Origin: Lachnospiraceae bacterium
GTDB lineage: Bacteria > Bacillota > Clostridia > Lachnospirales > Lachnospiraceae
DNA: 37,484 nt
NCBI GenBank assembly: GCA_017557525.1
Contig: JAFYYN010000021.1
Location: 1 to 37,484, forward strand
Direction: 5' to 3'
The stretch's first letter is position 1. The number at the start of each line of letters is the position of its first letter. The notes below the pieces were generated by a model, which saw nothing but the letters and a program-made list of their open reading frames with translations, made no database searches and was not told the DNA's origin. Positions 32,979 through 37,484 of this stretch are shown one piece after another. The translations under genes were made by a program, and so were the position numbers.

Positions 32979-33140
32979 ATGAGAGATTCGGAAAACAGGC
33001 AGGAAATCGTAAGGAATGTGAATTCCCTTAAGGACATCAGGGATGTCATATCAGAAGTTCATAAGAAGGAACCGTTAGCGATGATATCAGTGAAAATGGA
33101 TATTTTGGAGGAGAAAAAAGATGGCAGGCCAACAGTATGA
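32979..33140 (+). CDS. Small protein upstream of the JAB gene
   Basis: A 53-residue product, MRDSENRQEIVRNVNSLKDI ... KKDGRPTV, hydrophilic and probably helical. The start has GGAGGG with a 5-base spacer. Its end overlaps the JAB gene by 20 bases, and the JAB ribosome binding site (GGAGGAG) lies inside it, so translation is coupled. I do not recognise a family. Confidence 0.55.
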   Translation: MRDSENRQEIVRNVNSLKDIRDVISEVHKKEPLAMISVKMDILEEKKDGRPTV

Positions 33141-33696
33141 ACTAAAGCAGGTACAGGTACGTCTCCGGCTAGCCGAAGCGGAACCTCTGTACAGCACGGA
33201 GCCCATAACGGACTCAGATCGGGCGGTGAATGTAATGGCAAGAGCACTTGCAGAGATGGATAGGGAGTATGTATGCGTAGTTAACTTAGATACCCGTAAA
33301 CAACCTTTGAATTTCAATATAGTGAGTATCGGGGACGTTGATCAATGTTGTATCCCTATCCAGAATGTGTTTAAAGCGGCTATTTTGTCCAATGCAAAGT
33401 CTGTTATAGCCATACACAACCACCCGTCAGGTTCCTTGATTCCGAGTCAGCCCGACCTTGAAGTCACAAAAAGGATGGTGGAGGCCGGCCGGATCATCGG
33501 GATACCGGTAACTGACCATATAATAGTGGCAGGAAGTACCGCTGATCATACCAGCATCCGAAAGAGTAACCCGGAAGTTTTTACTTCCTTGGTGGCGGAA
33601 CGGGGAAGGGTGTCTGTGAAGGAGAAGATAGCAGAAAAGAAGACTGAAATTGCCTTGAAACAAAGTCTGTCCCATGTCAGAAGCCAGGAACGATAA
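33121..33696 (+). CDS. RadC-like JAB/MPN domain protein
   Basis: A 191-residue protein made of the RadC MPN (JAB) metalloprotease-like domain alone, with the metal motif HNHPSGSLIPSQPDLEVT and the later HIIVAG. It lacks the N-terminal helix-hairpin-helix of chromosomal RadC. Such short versions are common on plasmids and integrative elements; their activity is unknown despite the old DNA-repair name. The C-terminal tail ERGRVSVKEKIAEKKTEI repeats the tail of the DUF5688 fragment. Confidence 0.85.
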   Translation: MAGQQYELKQVQVRLRLAEAEPLYSTEPITDSDRAVNVMARALAEMDREYVCVVNLDTRKQPLNFNIVSIGDVDQCCIPIQNVFKAAILSNAKSVIAIHNHPSGSLIPSQPDLEVTKRMVEAGRIIGIPVTDHIIVAGSTADHTSIRKSNPEVFTSLVAERGRVSVKEKIAEKKTEIALKQSLSHVRSQER

Positions 33697-33698
33697 CC

Positions 33699-33743
33699 AA
33701 GCACAACTCATGGCAGGAAATGCTGTGGGCTGTGCTTTTTTTT
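33699..33743 (+). terminator. Terminator after the JAB gene
   Basis: AAGCACA (33699-33705) pairs with TGTGCTT (33731-33737) around an inner CATGGCA/TGCTGTG stem, ending in eight T residues. Confidence 0.88.
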
Positions 33744-33891
33744 GCCGAAAATAGTGAAAAAGAACCCCAAAAAGAACAAAAGTTCTGTGTAGCAGGCATA
33801 GTTATAGTACAGGTACATGGTGTAGAATAAGGAAAACACAAAGGAGGAAAATACAAAAACAAGTATAGAAAACACAGAAAAGGAGAAACTT

Positions 33892-34011
33892 ATGGAAAAA
33901 CTGATATATTGGATAAAAAGAATGATAAAAGGCAATAACAAGTATTGTAACTGCTGGTGCTGTACCTGCCGTCACTATAAGAAGTGCAAGATGGAGGGTT
34001 TCAGAAAGTGA
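33892..34011 (+). CDS. Tiny cysteine-rich protein
   Basis: A 39-codon frame in the gap before the WYL gene: an N-terminal amphipathic/basic segment (MEKLIYWIKRMIKGNNK) followed by CNCWCCTCRHYKKC, six cysteines in 14 residues. AAGGAGAAACTT gives a near-ideal ribosome binding site. The cysteine spacing suggests a metal-binding knuckle. I know no family for it. It is well separated from its neighbours by a terminator upstream. Confidence 0.55.
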   Translation: MEKLIYWIKRMIKGNNKYCNCWCCTCRHYKKCKMEGFRK

Positions 34012-34089
34012 GCCACGTTCTATAAACTTCCCATGCATATCTGCCGATATATACCTATATGGGTAATTGCAAAAAAGGGGGTATCGGAT

Positions 34090-35088
34090 ATGCCAAAGGG
34101 AAAGAAGCAGAAACTAAAGTTATACTATCTAGCCAATATTATGCGCAAGAAGACTGATGATGAACATGGTATTACCATAAAAGAAATGCAGATGTACCTT
34201 GCAAAGCACGAGTGTACTGCTGACAGAAAGAGTCTGTATGACGATCTGGCGGCACTAGAAGTTATGGGACTTGATATCATAGGCGAACAGATAGGTGGCA
34301 GCTATGAGTATCATATAGGCAAGAAGGAATTTGACATAGCAGAACTGAAGCTCCTGGTGGATGCTGTCCAGTCCTCAAAGTTCATAACAGAAAGAAAGTC
34401 AAATGACCTCATAAAGAAGCTTATTGCTTTAGCAAGTGATTATGAGGCAGAACAGCTCAAACGTCAGGTAGTGGTGCAGGGGCGTGTCAAGAACATGAAC
34501 GAAAGTATTTACTATGTGATTGATGATATCCACCGAGCTATAGGTGAAAACTGCCAGATTATGTTTGAATACATGCAGTGGAACCTCAAAAAACAGTTGG
34601 TGCCAAAGCGAAAAGAACCATACCGTGTAAGCCCATGGGCACTCATATGGTCGGAGGAGAACTATTACCTTGTGGCATATGATGAGGCTGAAGACCGCAT
34701 AAAGCACTTCCGTGTAGACAAGATGAAGAGCATCTCGGTTCTTCAGGAGAAGAGGAAGGGTAAGGGTAAGTTTGACGAATCCGGACTTGCGGCATATTCT
34801 ACCATGAACTTTGGTATGTTCGGGGGAGAAGAAAGAGATGTTAAGATAGAGTTTAAGAATGAGATGGTCGGCGTAATCATAGACCGTTTCGGAAAGAATA
34901 TAATAATACATCCGTCAGAAAAGGACGGTTGGTCGCATACTACGGTTAAAGTAGCAATAAGTCGGCACTTCTTTGGGTGGATATTTGCACTTGGAACGGG
35001 TGTAGAGATTACAGGTCCAGTTGATGTGGTTAAAATGTTTGAGAAAGATTTAGATGATAGAAAAAAGCAGTTAAAAGCTAAAAAGTGA
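34090..35088 (+). CDS. WYL-domain transcriptional regulator
   Basis: A 332-residue regulator: an N-terminal winged helix-turn-helix (about 8-75, LYYLANIMRKKTDDEHGITIKEMQMYLAKHE...DRKSLYDDLAAL), a WYL domain (about 135-240) with YRVSPWALIWSEENYYLVAYDEAEDRIKHFRVDKM, and a C-terminal WCX extension. WYL proteins sense ligands such as nucleic acids and often control neighbouring phage-defence genes, which fits the nuclease and methyltransferase downstream. I start it at the ATG at 34090, preceded by AAGGGGG, rather than at 34033, which has none. Confidence 0.9.
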   Translation: MPKGKKQKLKLYYLANIMRKKTDDEHGITIKEMQMYLAKHECTADRKSLYDDLAALEVMGLDIIGEQIGGSYEYHIGKKEFDIAELKLLVDAVQSSKFITERKSNDLIKKLIALASDYEAEQLKRQVVVQGRVKNMNESIYYVIDDIHRAIGENCQIMFEYMQWNLKKQLVPKRKEPYRVSPWALIWSEENYYLVAYDEAEDRIKHFRVDKMKSISVLQEKRKGKGKFDESGLAAYSTMNFGMFGGEERDVKIEFKNEMVGVIIDRFGKNIIIHPSEKDGWSHTTVKVAISRHFFGWIFALGTGVEITGPVDVVKMFEKDLDDRKKQLKAKK

Positions 35089-35123
35089 GAATTTTCTTTA
35101 TAAAACAGGTATAATAGTAAATT

Positions 35124-37112
35124 ATGAAAGAAACATTTGAAAGTTATTGTAAGAACAATGGTATGGAATACCTAATTGATGAATGGAATTTCGAAAAGAA
35201 TGCTTCTTTAGGTATGTATCCAGCTAATATAGCACCTAAGTCGAACAAGAAAGCTTGGTGGAAGTGTAGAAATTGTGGCAACACATGGGATTCTGTTATT
35301 TCGAGTAGAACTGGGCAGTCGCAATGTGGTTGCCCTTATTGTTCGAATGAAAAACTGTTATCTGGATTTAATGATCTTGCTACGAAATGTCCGGAATTGC
35401 TGGATGAATGGTTATATGAAAAAAACGATGCAAATGGCATATTCCCAGATAAGATATTACCTGGAACAGATAAAAAAGTTTGGTGGAAGTGCAAGTTGGG
35501 ACATACTTGGGAAGCACAAGTAAATACACGAGTAAATGGTTGTGGATGTCCTTATTGCAGTAATCCGCCTAAACGTATTTTTAGTGGATTTAACGATCTT
35601 GCAACTAAATGTCCTACAATTGCTAAAGAATGGGATAATGAAAAAAATAAGATAAAACCAACAGATATTGGGATAGGATACAGTCAGGAGAAAGTATGGT
35701 GGAGATGTCCATTTGGGCACTCTTATCAGGCAACAGTATATAGTCGTACCGGGAAAAACCATAATGGCTGTCCTATATGCAGTAAAGAGAAGCATTCCTC
35801 TTTTTCAGAACAAGCCCTGTACTACTATGTTAAGAAATATTTTCCGGATGCGATAAATTCTGATAGGGAGACTGTAGGAATGGAATTGGATATCTATATT
35901 CCTTCTGTTAGGACTGCAGTAGAATATGATGGTAATAAATGGCATCTGAATAGTACTACTGAAGAAAAAAAGAATGAAGTCTGTAAAAAAGCAGGTATAG
36001 TATTAATCAGGGTTCGTGAAGAAGGGCTAAAATTATATGATAATTGTATAGGCATAGTTAGATATGGTCATAAAAATGTTAATGAACTTTCAAGTGCCAT
36101 AAAAAGAGTCCTGATTCAGATAGATAAATCACGGGAATATAATATTGATGCTGAAAGAGATGCTATAGAGATATATAGTCAGTACATATTAACTCGCAAA
36201 CAGCAAAGCCTGCAGAATAAGTACCCTGAAATAGCCAAAGAATGGCATCCAACGCTCAATGGGACACTTACACCTCAAATGGTAAGCCCGGGAGCTGAGA
36301 AGAAGGTTTGGTGGCTTTGTTACAATGGACATAGTTATCGGGCTGTAATCTATAGGCGTACTTCAAAATCATCTTGTGGATGTCCATATTGTAGCGTTCC
36401 TGCGAAAAAGCTTCTTAAAGGGTTTAATGATTTATCAACTAAGTATCCCGAAGTAGCAAAAGAATGGCATCCAACAAAAAACGGAGATTTAAGTCCGGAT
36501 GGATTTCTTCCAGGATCGCATCAAAAAGTATGGTGGAAATGTTGTAAGGGACATGAATGGCAAGCTGAAATAAAAAGCAGAGCTACAAGGAATGATGCAG
36601 TAGGTTGCCCTAAATGTGCTAGAGAAAGTGCTCGCAATAGAACTCGAGCTTCGACGGGAGAAAATGATCTTCTTACATTGTTTCCAGAACTATGTAAAGA
36701 ATGGGACTATGAAAAGAATCAAGAAATAGGCCTTTATCCGGAAAGAATGAAACCGGGATCAAATAAAAAGGCTTGGTGGAAATGTAGCAGATGCGGCGGT
36801 AGCTGGGATGCTGTGATACATACTCGGACTAAACTAAACGCTGGATGTCCATATTGTGGGAAAAATCCATTAAGGGTTCAATGTGGAGTAAATGACTTGG
36901 CAACTCGGTGCCCTGAAATAGCTGTAGAGTGGCATCCTATAAAAAACGGGTCAGTAACGCCGGATAAGGTATACTGCACCTCAAATAAAAAAGCATGGTG
37001 GAAATGCAGGGTTTGCGGCCATGAATGGGAAACTGTTATTAGCGTTAGGACAAGGATGGGATGCGGCTGCCCAAAGTGTAAAAGAAAACGAAACAACGGA
37101 AAGTTAGAATAA
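35124..37112 (+). CDS. Seven-zinc-ribbon protein with embedded restriction-like nuclease
   Basis: A 662-residue protein made of seven copies of a roughly 70-residue zinc-ribbon unit of the DUF4379 kind (EW..EKN...P..I.PGS.KK.WWKC..GH.W.A.I..R....CPYC): units begin near residues 18, 92, 166, 370, 444, 522 and 598. Between units 3 and 4 (about 225-335) is a Vsr/PD-(D/E)xK-like nuclease domain with E229, MELDIYIP (E254, D256), AVEYDGNKWH (E267, D269) and LIRVRE. The ribbons probably read DNA and place the nuclease. The coding sequence is visibly more A+T-rich than the core genes. TATAAT at 35110-35115 is only 8 bases before the ATG and there is no Shine-Dalgarno sequence, so the message may be leaderless. 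Confidence 0.82.
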   Translation: MKETFESYCKNNGMEYLIDEWNFEKNASLGMYPANIAPKSNKKAWWKCRNCGNTWDSVISSRTGQSQCGCPYCSNEKLLSGFNDLATKCPELLDEWLYEKNDANGIFPDKILPGTDKKVWWKCKLGHTWEAQVNTRVNGCGCPYCSNPPKRIFSGFNDLATKCPTIAKEWDNEKNKIKPTDIGIGYSQEKVWWRCPFGHSYQATVYSRTGKNHNGCPICSKEKHSSFSEQALYYYVKKYFPDAINSDRETVGMELDIYIPSVRTAVEYDGNKWHLNSTTEEKKNEVCKKAGIVLIRVREEGLKLYDNCIGIVRYGHKNVNELSSAIKRVLIQIDKSREYNIDAERDAIEIYSQYILTRKQQSLQNKYPEIAKEWHPTLNGTLTPQMVSPGAEKKVWWLCYNGHSYRAVIYRRTSKSSCGCPYCSVPAKKLLKGFNDLSTKYPEVAKEWHPTKNGDLSPDGFLPGSHQKVWWKCCKGHEWQAEIKSRATRNDAVGCPKCARESARNRTRASTGENDLLTLFPELCKEWDYEKNQEIGLYPERMKPGSNKKAWWKCSRCGGSWDAVIHTRTKLNAGCPYCGKNPLRVQCGVNDLATRCPEIAVEWHPIKNGSVTPDKVYCTSNKKAWWKCRVCGHEWETVISVRTRMGCGCPKCKRKRNNGKLE

Positions 37113-37133
37113 ATGCAAAGGTTAGGATTTTTA

Positions 37134-37178
37134 TTGACTTGAAGTATGCGTTTTGATATACTTTTTTGTTGTTATAAT
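37134..37178 (+). promoter_or_regulatory. Promoter and dyad upstream of the methyltransferase
   Basis: TTGACT (37134-37139), 17 bp, TATACT (37157-37162) form a good promoter; a second TATAAT lies at 37173-37178. An inverted repeat AAGTAT/ATACTT (37142-37147 and 37158-37163) overlaps the spacer and -10, as an operator would. Followed by TTTT it could alternatively end the upstream transcript. Confidence 0.5.
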
Positions 37179-37241
37179 AGACTATAAGTTGGGTGATATT
37201 ATGAAGTTCATACCAGATGAAATTAATGGAGGTAGCGTAAA

Positions 37242-37484
37242 ATGCCTATTTTAGACTGGATAGGAAAAGATAAAGTAGTTAATCATCATCTTGATGTACC
37301 ATATCATGTTCTTGAACGCGAATATAGCTTTGATGAAAAGGGGAAACATGATGAGGATAACGGAAGTGAAAATATGATTATTCATGGGGATAATTTGTTG
37401 GCACTTAAGTCTCTTTTACCCAAATATGAAAATGGTATTGATTGCATCTATATTGATCCACCTTACAATACCGGAAAAGAAAAC
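37242..37484 (+). CDS. Site-specific DNA adenine methyltransferase, N-terminal part
   Basis: The window ends inside this gene after 81 codons. MPILDWIGKDKVVNHHLDVPYHVLERE...ENMIIHGDNLLALKSLLPKYENGIDCIYIDPPYNTGKEN has the HGDNLxALKSL substrate segment and the catalytic DPPYNTG (motif IV) of beta-class N6-adenine methyltransferases, as in type III Mod subunits. GGAGG stands nine bases before the ATG. A 17-codon frame (37201-37254) overlaps its start and could couple translation. A restriction subunit would be expected beyond the window. Confidence 0.88.
   Translation, partial: MPILDWIGKDKVVNHHLDVPYHVLEREYSFDEKGKHDEDNGSENMIIHGDNLLALKSLLPKYENGIDCIYIDPPYNTGKEN

Noticed and set aside
1-37484. CRISPR arrays, tRNA and rRNA genes
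   Set aside because: No regularly spaced direct repeats and no cloverleaf or rRNA-like sequence were noticed; the hairpin repeats found are not evenly spaced units with unique spacers.

Overview
The window looks like a chromosomal segment from a Clostridia-class Firmicute, most likely a member of the Lachnospiraceae. The reasons are strong GGAGG-type ribosome binding sites, moderate G+C, a split MetH (reactivation domain as a separate gene), an mcsA-mcsB-clpC-radA heat-shock/protein quality-control block, wall proteins with Thr/Pro linkers and cadherin-like domains, a VTC polymerase/DUF4956/carbohydrate-binding triad, and accessory genes (DUF5688, RadC-like JAB) typical of that family's mobile elements. 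This placement is inferred from gene content, not from a marker gene.

Layout. 1-5000 (minus strand): one-carbon/methionine genes metF, a MetH reactivation-domain protein and metH, ending at a terminator, with an array of small hairpins at the left edge. 5000-11000 (plus): VanZ-like and small membrane proteins, a very large secreted SH3/glucosaminidase and a membrane-anchored cohesin/cadherin-like protein. 10985-17309: mcsA, mcsB, clpC, a small conserved protein and radA. 17694-22548: a PQQ-propeller protein, an unusual ABC solute-binding protein and permease without an ATPase gene, deoC and cdd. 22767-26039: VTC polymerase, DUF4956 membrane protein and beta-helix lipoprotein. 26170-30794: carB with a structured leader, then an L,D-transpeptidase. 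After a strong terminator at 30948-30993, the region 31000-34000 is a decayed mobile element (ParA, truncated ParB, truncated DUF5688 protein, RadC-like JAB protein). 34090 to the end is a probable defence island: WYL regulator, a seven-zinc-ribbon protein with an embedded nuclease, and the start of a DNA adenine methyltransferase.

The most notable observations are four. First, two roughly 245-bp copies of one structured element (3766-4009 and, inverted, 17322-17571) share a core of about 190 bp whose stems differ by compensatory changes, while their terminal stems are unrelated in sequence but each self-complementary. Each lies 12 bp past the stop codon of a gene and reads antisense to it; the pattern of G-U wobbles indicates which strand is the RNA. 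Second, McsB has lost essentially every ATP-phosphate-binding arginine and the active-site Cys motif, yet keeps the RDxxRA phosphoarginine pocket, and ctsR is absent from the operon: it looks like a phosphoarginine reader without a writer. Third, the solute-binding protein at 19632 appears circularly permuted. Fourth, a deletion junction at about 32390 joins the 5' end of parB to the 3' part of a DUF5688 gene.
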